Shown here in pieces: positions 20,059 to 31,696 of a stretch of 64,000 nt of DNA. The stretch comes from Tilletia caries (Eukaryota > Basidiomycota > Exobasidiomycetes > Tilletiales > Tilletiaceae). Position numbers and translations under genes: made by a program. The notes below the pieces were generated by a model, which was given only the letters and a program-made list of their open reading frames with translations, ran no database searches and had not been told where the DNA came from. The first letter of the stretch is position 1. Every line of letters starts with the position of its first letter. The DNA is taken from NCBI GenBank assembly GCA_032718865.1, contig JALUTQ010000004.1, positions 1-64,000 of the forward strand, given 5' to 3'.

Positions 20059-21889
20059 TAGTCGGCACCCGTCCACTGGTAATGAGCCCACATCGTGCTC
20101 GGAGCGAGTCATCTCACGGCTCCCCGCCACCGCTTCCCACCTTACACGCTTTACACGCTTGTACCGGTTTCGGACGCACGGACGATCCGTCGGCTGCGCC
20201 CAAGTCGGACAGTGGGGAGAGTCGACGGCGGTGCAATATCGGAGCCAGTTGACTCGATGGTGATTGCTGGCAACACGCATCGAGCAACGCTCCGCCTCAT
20301 TCTCATTTCGAGGCCCTGCAAATTTCCTTCCTTCGCAGCAGGAAGCTCGCAGGACTGGACCACCATCTTCTCCCCCTTTGCACTCTCACCGCTCGTCGCT
20401 TTCCTACTCACTCTCGAGTGTGTACGAACGTTCATTGCCTTCTCTTCAGTCTCGTTGCTTTCTTTTCTTTCCCCACCCTCCGCACCCTCTTCTGGTTCTC
20501 GCATCTCGTTTCGTTTCTCAGAACGTTTCCTCTTTCCTCTCCGCGTTTCACTCAACGCTTTTTCTCGATGCTCCACTCTCTCCATTGTCCTTTCTTCTGG
20601 CGCCGGCTTGTAGTACGTTTCCCATTCGGTCCTGCATCGCTCAGTGGTCCCGCCCGCCCAGGGCGACCCACGATCGCACTCGGCACGAACGTAATCGAGC
20701 CCGCGCCCACCCACCTGGGGTGGGTCTTTCCCATGTTCCTTCATGGTTGCTATCAGACTGAAGCCACCTGGGAGACTGCGGGTGTGCAGCTGTAAGATTA
20801 TATCCTTATGAGATCTCCATGGCGCTGAGACCGTGCTTCCGACGCAGCATTTCCCAGACACCAGCCAGTAACGCCAAACTTAGACCCCATTGATAGTCTT
20901 GCGCGGGAGTAAGCGGGACGCAGAGCCTTGCGAGGGAAGTGGAGGTGCAAGGAGAGCGGAATAGAAATGATGAGAAAGAGACACGACTGACGTGGCGAGT
21001 GACCATCACTTCGCTCGACTTGCTCGCTACGCTCTGTTCAAGGACCCACCCACCTCCCCGGGTCCTCCCCATTTGCGTCTGCGTCGCCCCAACGCTCCGG
21101 GTCAGACTGCATCGACGTGCGAGCGGGAACGCTCTTACCCAACCCTCACTGCACACGCTGTGCATAGGCACATGTATCCAGACCAGAACCAGTTACAATC
21201 AGAAACGTTACACGTAGCCACATCACTGAGCGAGCAAGGCGTCAGGCTCACCGCTCACCGCTCACCACTCCGGCGCTCAGGGCCGTAAACGGAGGAAGGG
21301 AGGAGGTCCATGAGTCTCGCTATCTCAACTTATGCTCAGGAACCCCTCATCACGCTGAAATTTCCTTTCCGTTTTGCTAACTCTTTCTGGCCTCCACAAC
21401 CTCCTCGCACGAACCCTTGTCCTCGGGCCTCAACAGCTAATTGCTGATCGTTTACCTGCTCCCCCTGCAATAAGTTAGATCTTCAGGCAATTTGCGACGA
21501 TACAGCAGTGAAGGTGGCGACATTAACATTCACAAGGCCGAATGAACAGCGAGGGATTTCTGATATCAAGAATGACTCTTGACTTGCAGTGGCCCTCATC
21601 CTGACGTTCCCGGACTCCTTGATCGCCAGCTGAACACCGATCTCCTTCCCTCAGTGTTTCTTCTTGGAGCGTGTCGCGAAGCACCGAGCAACTTTGCTAC
21701 TTACACTCAGCCGCAACTTCTTCCTCAAGATCGCCCACCCAACCCACTCCTCCTCACAGCTTTCCTTTGCCTCGCTTCTCTGTCGCTCCTCAGCATCAGC
21801 ACGCTTGTGCTAAGGATCGTGACGCTCCCAGTGTCCATCAAGCAGTCAACTACCTCACAGAACCTCTTCGCCACCACGCAGTACCAATT
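20059..21889. other. Upstream region of ATPase-1
   Basis: Non-coding as far as I can tell. Its left edge (20059-20160) and right part (from about 21280) match the flank of ATPase-2 (35619-36450). About 620 bp (near 20165-20788) and about 430 bp (near 20850-21275) are extra relative to that copy, either inserted here or lost there. The last 450 bases before the ATG are highly conserved between copies and should contain the promoter. Confidence 0.6.
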
Positions 21890-24800
21890 ATGTCGAACCC
21901 CCTTTCCGTTCCCACTCTCGGCAAGAACGGAGGCAGCTCTTCGAGCCACCAAACGGACGAGCCCGGCCCAGATATCGACGAGAAGATGGATCTCGAAAAG
22001 GGCGCCCTCGATGAGCACTCTCCGAACCACTTTCCCGCCAGTGCCAGCGGTCTAGGCTTTCCGGCCGGCACTGTGGGTGCTCATACCACATTCGAGGACG
22101 TAGAGCCCAATTCGCATAGCCGTCGTCTGCAACGCGAGAAGACGATCGAACGCACGTATTCGGTCGATGGTCGACACCCGCCGCTCAGGGTGCCTGTCGC
22201 CGCCCGTCTCACTGGTGACTTCCGCACGATGTCCATCCAGCTATCAGATGGCGGCCTTGCCGAGGCACGCGATCAGAAGCAGGATCATAAGCAGGCACTC
22301 AAAGGTACGTAGCTACTGCCAGTTTCCACATGCCAAAGGCGAAACTGACATCTCTCACTTCGTATGTGCGACCTTCGTCCCTCAAGCCCTCTCGGAGCTC
22401 GAGTGGCACATGCTCTCCGTCGATGAGGTCCTGTCCCGTCTCAACGCCAGCGCTACCAGCGGGCTCGACAGTGACCAGGTCAAGCGCAGATTATCACAAT
22501 ACGGCCCGAACAAGATGTCAAAGCCTCCAAGTCCGTGGTTCAGGAAGATTATGGGCTATATCTTTGGCGGCTTCGGCACCCTCCTTCTCGGCGCTGCTAT
22601 CATGACTATGATCGCCTGGAAGCCCCTAGGTGGCGCCCACCCCCCAGCCTCGGTCCTTGCCCTCGCCATAGTCCTCTTCGTCGTCAACGCTTTCTCTGCT
22701 TGCTTCAACGCCTGGCAAGACTGGTCCACATCCCGCGTGATGGCCTCGATCAGTGGTATGCTTCCTAGCGAGGTAACGGTCATCCGAGACGGTGCTCGTA
22801 TCAGCATCCCCGCCACCGAACTTGTCCCAGGCGACCTTGTCCACGTCAGCCTCGGTCAAAAGATGGCAGCGGACATGCGCACCATTAAGCTCGATGGTGA
22901 ACTCAAATTCGATCGCTCTGTCCTCACCGGCGAGTCGGACGCCATTACCGGCAGCGTTGATAAGACGGATGACAACTACCTCGAGTCGAGGAATGTGGTC
23001 ATGGCAGGTACAAGCTGTGTCGGTGGCGGTGGTCTTGCGATCGTCACTAGCACGGGTGATTCCACTGTTTTCGGTCGCTTGGCCAAGATGTCGTCCCAGC
23101 CCAAGAAGGGAATGACTACACTGCAACGAGAGTGAGTGTCTTCTGCACCCAGCAGTATGAGCCTCATTGCATACTTACCGAATCTCCTGTTATCTTTTCA
23201 GAATCCACCTCTTCGTAGTTAGCATCAGCACTATCGCCGCCATTCTGTGCACCGTCGCCGTCATCATCTGGGCTGCTTACTTGAGGCCGAAGCACCCCGG
23301 CTTCATGAGCGTCAGTCAGCTTATTGTCAACGTCGGTGAGTATCATCGAGAACATTCTCCTCGCGTTGGTCCCAAGCTCAACGTGCGACTTTCCTTTTAC
23401 AGTTTCCATTGCTGTCGCCTTTGTCCCTGAGGGTCTGCCCATCGCGGTCACGCTTTCGCTCACGATAGTTGCCAACAAGATGCGTGCATCCGAGGTTCTC
23501 TGCAAGTCGCTCAGCACGTGCGAGACGCTTGGTTCCATCACCGTACTGTGCGCCGACAAGACAGGTACATTGACAAAAAATAACATGGTCGCCGTTAGCG
23601 TTACCGTTCATGGTTTCAAGTCCACTCCGGTCGACGCGACGAAGCACATTGAAAGGGACACGCCTCTCGGTAGCGCGTTCAAGCAGGTGCAGTTTGTCGG
23701 TGCGGTGTGCAACGGTGCCTCATTCGACGGAGCGACGGCCCACCTGCCCCTCTCGGAACGCAAGATCTACGGTGACGCGACTGACAAGGCCATCCTGAGG
23801 ATGTCGGAAGAAATGTACGGTGTCCCTGCTGCCAACGCTGGCTGGGAGGATCACTACACGGTCCCCTTCAACTCTAAGAACAAGTTCATGCTCAAGCTCC
23901 TCTCCACCTCGAACAAGGCTGGTGTCACAGGCGCTATTTCATCTCAGGAGGCGACTGCATTCGACACCGAGTCCGACCTTGTTCTCCTTGCCAAGGGCGC
24001 TCCGGACATCTTGATCAAGCGCTGCGTCTCCGTCTTGGACGCCGATGGACAAGTTCTTCCACTCAATGAGACTCGTCTCGCCACACTCGAAAATCTCCAG
24101 GCCGCCCTCGCCAGTCAAGGTCAGCGTGTGCTTCTTCTGACCCGCCGCATTGTGTCGCGCGCCGCTATCGACGCCATGGGAGGTATCTCCGGCCTGAACG
24201 ACTCTAACACGGTAGACCTGACGACCGAGCTCTGTGCCGTCGGTCTCGTCGGAATCTTCGACCCTCCTCGTGAAGAAATTCCCAGCGTTGTCAAGATGAT
24301 CCGTGGTGCCGGTTCTCGGTTCTTCATGGTCACCGGTGACTTCGCGCTTACTGCCACTGCTATCGCAAAGCAGTGTGGCATCATCACGACTGAGAAGATC
24401 TCCTCTTTTTCCGACTTGGATGCTTTGGACGGTCAATTGCCTGTATACGACACCTGGGCAGACAACGACAACCAACCGATGCGCGCCCTCGTTCTCTCCG
24501 GCTCCGACATCATGCGCATGAGCGACGCACACTGGGAGGCGGTCAGTCGCTTCGACGAGATCGTCTTTGCGCGTACCACACCCGAACAGAAGCTTGCGGT
24601 CGTCAAGTGCTTCCAGTCGCGCGACTGCGTCGTTGGAATGACGGGCGATGGCGTGAACGATGCACCCGCGCTGAAGATGGCAGATGTCGGTATCTCGATC
24701 ATGGGTGCCTCTGAGGTCGCACTCGAGAGTGCAGACCTGATCTTGCTGGAGGGCTTTGGATCCATGGTCGATGCCATGTTGTACGGCCGTCTCGTGTTCA

Positions 24801-25626
24801 GCAACCTCAAGTCTACGATCGCCTACCTCCTCCCTGCCGGTTCGTGTTCGGAGCTGATGGCTATTCTCGCAGCCTTCTTCTTCGGTCTTCCCCAGATCAT
24901 CGGTAACGTACAGATGATCATCATCTGTGCCCTCCACGACGCCATCTGCTCCCTGACCCTTTGCATGGAAAAACCCGAGGGCGAAATGCTCAAGTCCAAG
25001 CCAAGAAACGTCAAGAAGGACCGTCTCGCGGACGGAAAGCTCCTATTCCATGCATACGTCTTCGTCGGCTTGCCGCTTACGGTCTGCTGCTTCTCAATGG
25101 CCTTCTGGGACGTGCAAAAGCGTGGTGTTCCGTTCAGCGACATGTGGCTCAAGTACTCGGGCGGTGTGATTGCTACGACGCAGCCCGACTTCTACGCCGA
25201 GACCATCAACAAGGGACAGAGCGTCTTCTACTTCACCGCCATCATCATGCAATGGTTCAACCTGCTCAGCATCCGAACGCGTCGCCTCTCGATCTTCCAG
25301 AAGCCCCCGATCGGTCGGCGCGAGACAAGCAACTTGATGATGTTCCCTGCCATGGGTCTTTCCCTGCTGATCGCTGTCTTCATCAGGTGAGTTTCTTTCG
25401 TCTTCGACAGCTCATATCTTTGAATTACTAGCTGACAGCCGATTCTGACTTCTCACCACCCAGCTATGTACCTGCCATCCAGCGCATCTTCCTCACCCGC
25501 GAGATTTCGGCCGAGTACTTCTTCCTCCCCATCGCGTTCGGTATCGTCATGATCAGCGCGGACGAGCTCCGCAAGTACGTTGTGCGAACGTACCCGCGCT
25601 CCTTCCTGGCGAAGATTGCGTGGTAG
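21890..25626 (+). CDS. P-type cation-transporting ATPase, copy 1
   Basis: Type II P-type ATPase resembling the Na+/K+-ATPase (IIC) group or fungal alkali-cation uptake pumps; the ion is not certain. Exons 21890-22304, 22387-23131, 23202-23335, 23403-25386 and 25464-25626 close to 1146 aa. A hydrophilic N-terminal tail of about 140 residues precedes the cation-ATPase N domain (SELEWHML). TM1/TM2 lie near 192-240. The actuator loop has TGES at 319-322 and TM4 has VPEGLPIA at 439-446. The phosphorylated Asp483 is in DKTGT, and the hinge TGDGVNDAP is near 845-853. The C-terminus SADELRKYVV is typical of IIC-like pumps. Start: the first ATG in frame, conserved in copy 2; the open frame further upstream has no ATG. 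All catalytic motifs are intact, so the gene is probably functional. Confidence 0.93.
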
Positions 25627-26816
25627 AAGGCTCCGTCGATTCGCCTCGACGTTCGGCCGGCCGTCACGTCATATACACCATACCCTCGGAGGAGGTCTGG
25701 CCCGGAAGCCTTCCTCACTCTTCGATTACCACTTCCCTTCACAAATATACGGATGCAAGCCCTTGTTTACGAACGCCATCTGCAAAACACGACGCTACAT
25801 TATGGTCACTACATCTTGCAAGCCTTTACGACCTGCGCAAACGATCGCGATCGAATCTAAATGACGGGGACCCCTTATTACTACCATTCCTGTACATATT
25901 CATACCTCGATTTCCTTTGTTATCTTCTTCACGATTGTAAACTTGCGTACGACGCGCCAGGGGGTCCTTTTTCTTGAATTTAAAGTACTCTTTATGGCAC
26001 TTTACAGTCTCCAGCATCCGGTATCCGTTATCACTGGCCAGCAATCCAGCGATCCAGAGATTTGTATATACGATGCATATCTTCGTCGCCTTCGTCCACT
26101 TCCTCAGAACGTGCGTGGAAAAACTGAGCTGGGCTTATGCGCACTACGTCTGACACTGCTCTCGGACGGCCGAGAGACAGTAAAAGCATAATGTGCGCCT
26201 GGCTATGCGTTGCGGCATTTGCCGACGCGGGTTGTAGGCGAAGTTGTGATATGTAATGAAATGAGAGCTGCACGGTACGGCGGTACGGACCATCTGGGAA
26301 GGTCGAATATACGTACTTGTGCTCTAGACTAGAGATACACACTAGAGAAGTACATTGTCCTCGGTCCTCCTTGTCGCTTGTCTTCCGTTTGTATACTTCT
26401 TCCCAACCACCGACAACCATTTGAATCCACACTTTCGCCACTCACCGAGAGCAATACACTCTATCCCTCTCACTTGCCATGCCCGCTACGGGTCCTTGTT
26501 TCCCTGTTCCTTGCTTCCTCCCTTCTCGCTCACACCCTCTATTTTCTCGATAAGAAACTAACCGTCGAGCAGGTTCTCGACCACAGCACGTCCCCTCGGA
26601 ACAAGCTGCCTCGTGCTAAAACGTTTGTGGGGTCAGTCTTAATTGCCCATCTGTCTCTTACGACACCGGTCAGGGAACGTATAAAGGACGTTCCAATTAC
26701 TTCAGGATCTTCAAGCTCTTCTCACTTATCCCCCTTCCCCTGACAACTCTCTGCGATTGTAAGATCGCTCCTACCTACCCCTCTGTTCCCCATCACACCT
26801 TACACCAATCTTCGAC
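25627..26816. other. Intergenic region ATPase-1 to ppo copy B
   Basis: The first about 420 bases match the 3' flank of ATPase-2 (40178-40600); similarity ends near 26047. From about 26340 the sequence matches, in inverse orientation, the upstream region of ppo copy C (46083 downward). It holds the ppo promoter and no further gene. Confidence 0.65.
26674..26694 (+). promoter_or_regulatory. Palindrome-embedded TATA box of ppo copy B
   Basis: TATAAAGG lies 137 bases before the ATG, enclosed by 7-bp inverted arms GGAACGT and ACGTTCC. The same arrangement is conserved at 45736-45756 in front of copy C, which supports a promoter role. Confidence 0.7.
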
Positions 26817-29800
26817 ATGACAGGCATAGTTTCGAAGGTGAATGACCATTGTCATGTCGAAACAACATGATCTTTACTCACGCTCGTATCCTTTTCTTTC
26901 CTCATCGTGTTGACGTTGACCCAGCTCATTGAAGCCGTCAATCGCAAGCCTGTCAAGACCCTCGACGGTCTGACGAACGAGCAAGCCGCCTCTTCCAGCA
27001 AGGAAAAAAAGCACACTTCGGTCGTGCACGACCTCACCCGCCTCAGCGCCAAGGAGGCGGTTCGAATGGGCGAAGGTTTTAGAAACCTCGACCAGGAAGA
27101 GCCTGTGGACGACCGCAAGCTCATTGAACTCCTCCAGACGTTGCCTCATGACAGTGTCCTCGGAGAGAATTTGGCTGATGCGTTCATCACTCATCTCTAT
27201 AATGATCTGCCCCATCCACCTGCCATGTACATCGGGCCTGAGTACCGATACCGTTCAGCTGATGGCTCGGGCAACAACCCTCACATTCCCGAGCTCGGCA
27301 AGTCCGGAACTTCGTACTCGCGGAGCGTACCCCCCGTACAGCCCAAGGCTGCTGCGCCGCCAGACCCGGAACTCGTCTACGAGAAGCTTCTTCGTCGCCG
27401 GGGATTCACGCCTCACCCCTCCGGTCTGAACAGGATCTTCTTCAGCTTTGCGGTGAGTTGTCTTCCCGTTCGCACCTCGACGATAGCCGACTCGGTACGA
27501 TTGATTCTTTGCTCGATCTCACCAATGACCTTTGTCTTTATGTTCCCAGACGATCGTTATCCATGAGCTGTTCCAAACCAATCACGAGAAGCCTTGGATC
27601 AACAACACCACCTCCTACTTCGACCTCTCTACCTTGTACGGCAACAACGCCGACGAGCAGGCGCAGGTACGCACTTTTTGACAATGGTCGCATCTGGCCG
27701 GACGTGATTTCCAGCGAGCGCCTCATGAGGGTAAGTCCAAGTTTCATCAAGCATTCAGAACGTCGCAATTGACACGGCAGTCCCTTCCCAGATGCCTCCC
27801 CCCTGTAATTGCTGTTCTGCTCCTTTTCTCCCGGCACCACAATTACATCGCAGAGCACTTGCTCGATAGTGAGTGTGATCTGTCTACTCCTTTGCAAGAA
27901 CTTATTCGATTCTTAACAGCCAAATGTTCCGCCTCATCAGTCAACGAATGTGGGAAGTACGTGCGCGACACTTCGAAGCTAGACGAAGCCACGAAGAAGT
28001 GGCAGGACAAGGACATCTTCCAGCTCAGTCGCAACATCAATGTGAGCATCATGACTCATACCTCAAATGACACGGTTCTGAGATGCGTGTCTTCCTGTCC
28101 TTCTTCTAGGTTGCATTCATCGCCCAGTGTGTCCTTAGGGACTACGTTACTGGCATTCTCAACACTTTGAGAGCCAACAATGATGATTGGCACCTTGTGA
28201 GTATCGGGCCAACGCTTGCTCTTGTCTTATCCTCGCCGACTAAATAGCCTCTTTCTTCAGGAGATCGGCAAGGAGATAAAGGAGCTGGGAAAGCGAGTCG
28301 AGCGTGGCCGCGGTAATTCGGTTTCATGCGAATTCGTAAGCAGTTCATACTCAGATATCAAACGGTAAATTGTTTGATCTAATCACCACCTTCGATTTAC
28401 AGTTGGTCTTGTACCAGTGGCATTCGGTTCTGAGTGCCGCAGATGCCCAGTGGATGGAGGACAGTCTCAAGACCAGCTCTCCGGAAAAGACGATTGAAGA
28501 CGTTGGCCTGAAGGAGTTGCGCACCCTCGCCGAGGAGCATACTGAAGCGCTTAATCGCAAGGAACCCCGCCACTGGACATTTGGTGGGCTCCAGCGTGGC
28601 CCTGATGGCCACTTCGATGACTTCCAGCTCGCTGAGCTCATCAAGGATGGGTGAGTGTCTTCTCCCTCGCAGACGAGCACTTTCCTGGATAGATCCTTGA
28701 CCGTTCTAACCTCACCGGGCTCGACATAGCATCGAAGAGCCTGCGCACGCTTTCGGCGCTTACTCGATTCCCGCCGCGTTCAAGGCCATCGATAAGATGG
28801 GCCAGCTGCGTGCTCGGAACGTGTTCCAAGTGTGCACCATGGTGAGTCCTCATTGCAACAGGCTAGGAGTCGATGTATCTGAACACAAGTGCGTTGTTCA
28901 GAACGAGTTCCGCAAGTATATCGACCTCAAGCCTTTCGAGACCTTTCTAGACTGGAACAGCAACCCGGAGGTGGCCAAGGCTGCCGAGGAGCTCTACGTT
29001 CACGTCGACGACCTTGAGCTCTACCCAGGTCTGCTTGCTGAAGAAAGCAATTCCTCTGCACTGGGTAGTGGTTTGTGTCCCGGTCATACCATCGGCCGAG
29101 GCATCCTCGCCGACGCGGTCTCTCTCATCCGATCGGACCGCTTTCTCACGCACGACCTCAATGTCTACACGCTCACCTCGTGGGGTATGAGCCAGCTGAA
29201 GCCTCAGCCAGGCGCATACGGAGGCATGCTCTCGACTGTCCTCTTTCGTGCTCTTCCAGGCGCGTGGCCATTCAACTCGACCTACGGCCTCTTCCCGTTC
29301 TACACTCCACCTGCGATTCGCGAGATCATGCACGCAAACAAGAAGGAGGAGCTGTACAACTTCGAACGGCCTGCGAGCGACATGGCTGTGCGCGGTATCA
29401 AGAGCTTTGAGGCGTGCAAGAATATGTTCCTCAACCGCGAAGACTTCCAGGTCCTCTACGGACACAACATTCTTGAAGTGTGAGTTTGCACAACTTCTTA
29501 ACGCTGCTAAATTCTTCATTTCTGACCTCACTGGTTCCCTCCAGCACGAAGAACATCGGGTTCATGATCATTTACGACGACGCTCAGCGTCATGACCCGC
29601 TCCGAAACCTCATCTACGAGCCTTTCTTCTCTGGTGACTTCGAGGAAGGTGTCAAGGACTACTTTGTCTCCCACACCCACGCCAAGATCGAGAAGTGCGC
29701 CCAGCCGTATGGCAGCGGCAAGTCGAGTCAGATCGATATCGTCAGGGACATCACCAACGTCGTGCCCATCGTCTGGCTGGCTCAGAAGTACGGGATCCCC

Positions 29801-30980
29801 TTGAAGACTCCAGAGACGCCGCATGGCTTGGTTTCTCCTACCGAGCTGCTCATGATGCTCCTGCCTCTCTTCATCTACACGTGAGTCTCATCACTGGCCA
29901 TAATCGACATCCCCCTTTCCATATTGAATTTCATGCCTGTATTCAACGCAGTTCGTTCCCGCTCGCTGAGAAGACGAACTGGCAGCTCCGCGAGGCTGCC
30001 ATCCAGGGCACACCGATGCTTCAGCGCCTCCTCGAAGCTCGTCTCCGCGTCCAGGGTGGTCTCAAGCCACTTGCAGGCTGGTTGGCCAAAGGGACCAAAG
30101 GGACCGCATACGAAATCAGCCCTGACGCAGAACGAATGTACACTAGATTGCTCGCAAGCAAGCGTCCGATGGCAGAGCTCGTGACTGCCATGATCGGTAC
30201 GATGATTCCAGTTGCCGGTGAGTTCTAAACAAATTGCACCAGTACATTCGCACCGGTCCATGCTGATAACTCTTACCTTTCATCCTCTTCGCACAGGAAA
30301 CCTCACCCAGCAGACGGCGCTGCTGGTCGATCTTTACCTACAGCCCAAGTACGAGGAGTACAAGAAGCGCATCATCGAGCTCGCGAACCGCGATGACAAG
30401 GAGGCCTTCGAAGAGCTCGAGGGCTTCGTCTACGAAGGCATGCGGATCCAGCCCGTTGTGATCGGTCTACCTCGTCAAGCCACGAAAGACCTTGTCATCA
30501 AGGACGGCGACCGCGACGTCCATATCAAGGCAGGTCAGCGTCTTGTCATTGGCACATCCCAAGCGCACCTCAACCCGAAGGCTTTTCCCGATCCAGAGAA
30601 GCTGAACCCCCACAGACCACTCCAGGACTACATCCTGTTTGGCAAGGGCCGCGACTTCTGCTTCGGCGACCGTCCGTTGGGATTTGCCATGGCCGCCATG
30701 TTAAAAGAGATCTTCAAGCTTCCAAACCTTCGCCGTGCTCCAGGTCGACAAGGCTCGTTCGTGCAGGTCTCGCAGAACGTTGCAGACGGCATAATGTCCC
30801 CCTTATTCTTGGACTCTCAAAGCCGCGAGCTGGTGAGTCTTCGCGTCCATTCGAAGTCCTTCCCCTTTTTCTCTGGCTGCTGCGGGCCATAAGCCGCTGA
30901 ACTTTCTTCTTTTCGGTTTTCGTCTGCAGCCCCTCCCGACCTCATTGGTTTTGGAGTTTGACACCGAATCCGCCTGCTAG
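26817..30980 (+). pseudogene. ppo-type fatty-acid dioxygenase/P450 fusion, copy B (frameshifted)
   Basis: Linoleate diol synthase/psi-producing oxygenase family: an N-terminal animal-peroxidase-like dioxygenase fused to a P450-like hydroperoxide isomerase. Exons: 26817-26837, 26925-27452, 27550-27730, 27792-27868, 27920-28041, 28110-28196, 28261-28335, 28403-28650, 28730-28841, 28902-29479, 29545-29880, 29952-30217, 30297-30832, 30930-30980. Seen motifs: distal haem His in TIVIHELF, catalytic Tyr and proximal His in LYQWH, E-G-M-R, and the haem-Cys motif GKGRDFCFG. Relative to copy C, exon 3 has one extra T (T5 at 27675-27679) and exon 4 one extra C (27798-27803; an upstream AG could restore phase there). 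Five codons are missing in exon 2. The T5 break alone would truncate the protein at about residue 225, so I call it a pseudogene unless it is a base-calling error. Confidence 0.85.
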
Positions 30981-31289
30981 CAAGGTCACTCACGCACCTG
31001 CTCGCGCGATCCGAGCTCGAGGCACCACCGACGGCAACCGAGGCGCACCTCTCGATGCCATCAACGCCCTGACGACTTCATTCCTCTTCCTCAGTTCAAG
31101 ATTCCCCAACTCCCACAATCTGCCACGGTTCGGGCTATCAGAGTGGTGCACACGGCTAAATTTGAGGCTTTCGAGCCTGCTTTTCGGCGAGAACACTTCT
31201 AGAAGGGAATTCATCTTTCCGCACCCACCATTTGGGCCCACTATCTTCCATTTCCTGGACGATTGTTCCCCAATTTCCGTCTCTGATCG

Positions 31290-31382
31290 TCGCTGCTGGC
31301 TGGCAAATTCAGGATCTTTGCGGAGGCTGTCGAGGGTGATATGACCGTTCTCGAGCTTGCGGACTGCATGTACTCCAGTGTT
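31290..31382 (-). pseudogene. GMC oxidoreductase remnant downstream of ppo copy B
   Basis: About 93 bases match 3470-3550 of the intact GMC gene (part of exon 5) in the same convergent orientation to ppo. The rest of the gene is gone. Its left junction is the same as in the remnant at 40835-41092, so that deletion predates the duplication. Confidence 0.85.
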
Positions 31383-31696
31383 TCCGATAACAAAAAGCTT
31401 CCAGAATTTGTGAGGACTCGTACATCGGTCGATCTGCAGGTGTCAGGCATATATCATCTACTTCCTCAGTATGAGCGTGGGAAAACTGGCTGGCGAAACA
31501 TTAACGTCAAAACACAAACTGAACAAACAAACCAATTCGCACACACGAGGCGAGCAGGTCCATTCACATCTTGAAACCTCCTCGCTTGCTCTATTGAGCG
31601 CGAAAAGGTAGCGAAGACGCGGATCCAGATGAATGGATCGCTGCGCACTTGTTACACTTGAAGATGTGAAGCTCAAATGTCACAACAACAGTCAGA
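31383..31696. other. Spacer between GMC remnant and Gypsy-2 fragment
   Basis: 31383-31610 is similar to the reverse complement of 40635-40830 and so belongs to the duplicated ppo-GMC block. About 85 bases of unassigned sequence follow before similarity to Gypsy-1 pol starts. No gene is seen. Confidence 0.7.

Noticed and set aside
20151..20861. A 236-codon minus-strand frame rich in Glu/Arg upstream of ATPase-1.
   Set aside because: It spans a segment absent from the paralogous flank and ordinary flank sequence, and its composition is that of antisense pyrimidine-rich DNA.
23939..24937. A 332-codon antisense frame in ATPase-1, repeated in ATPase-2 (38490-39488).
   Set aside because: Its conservation follows from the near identity of the two ATPase genes. 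It has no family features and is opposite a highly conserved catalytic region.
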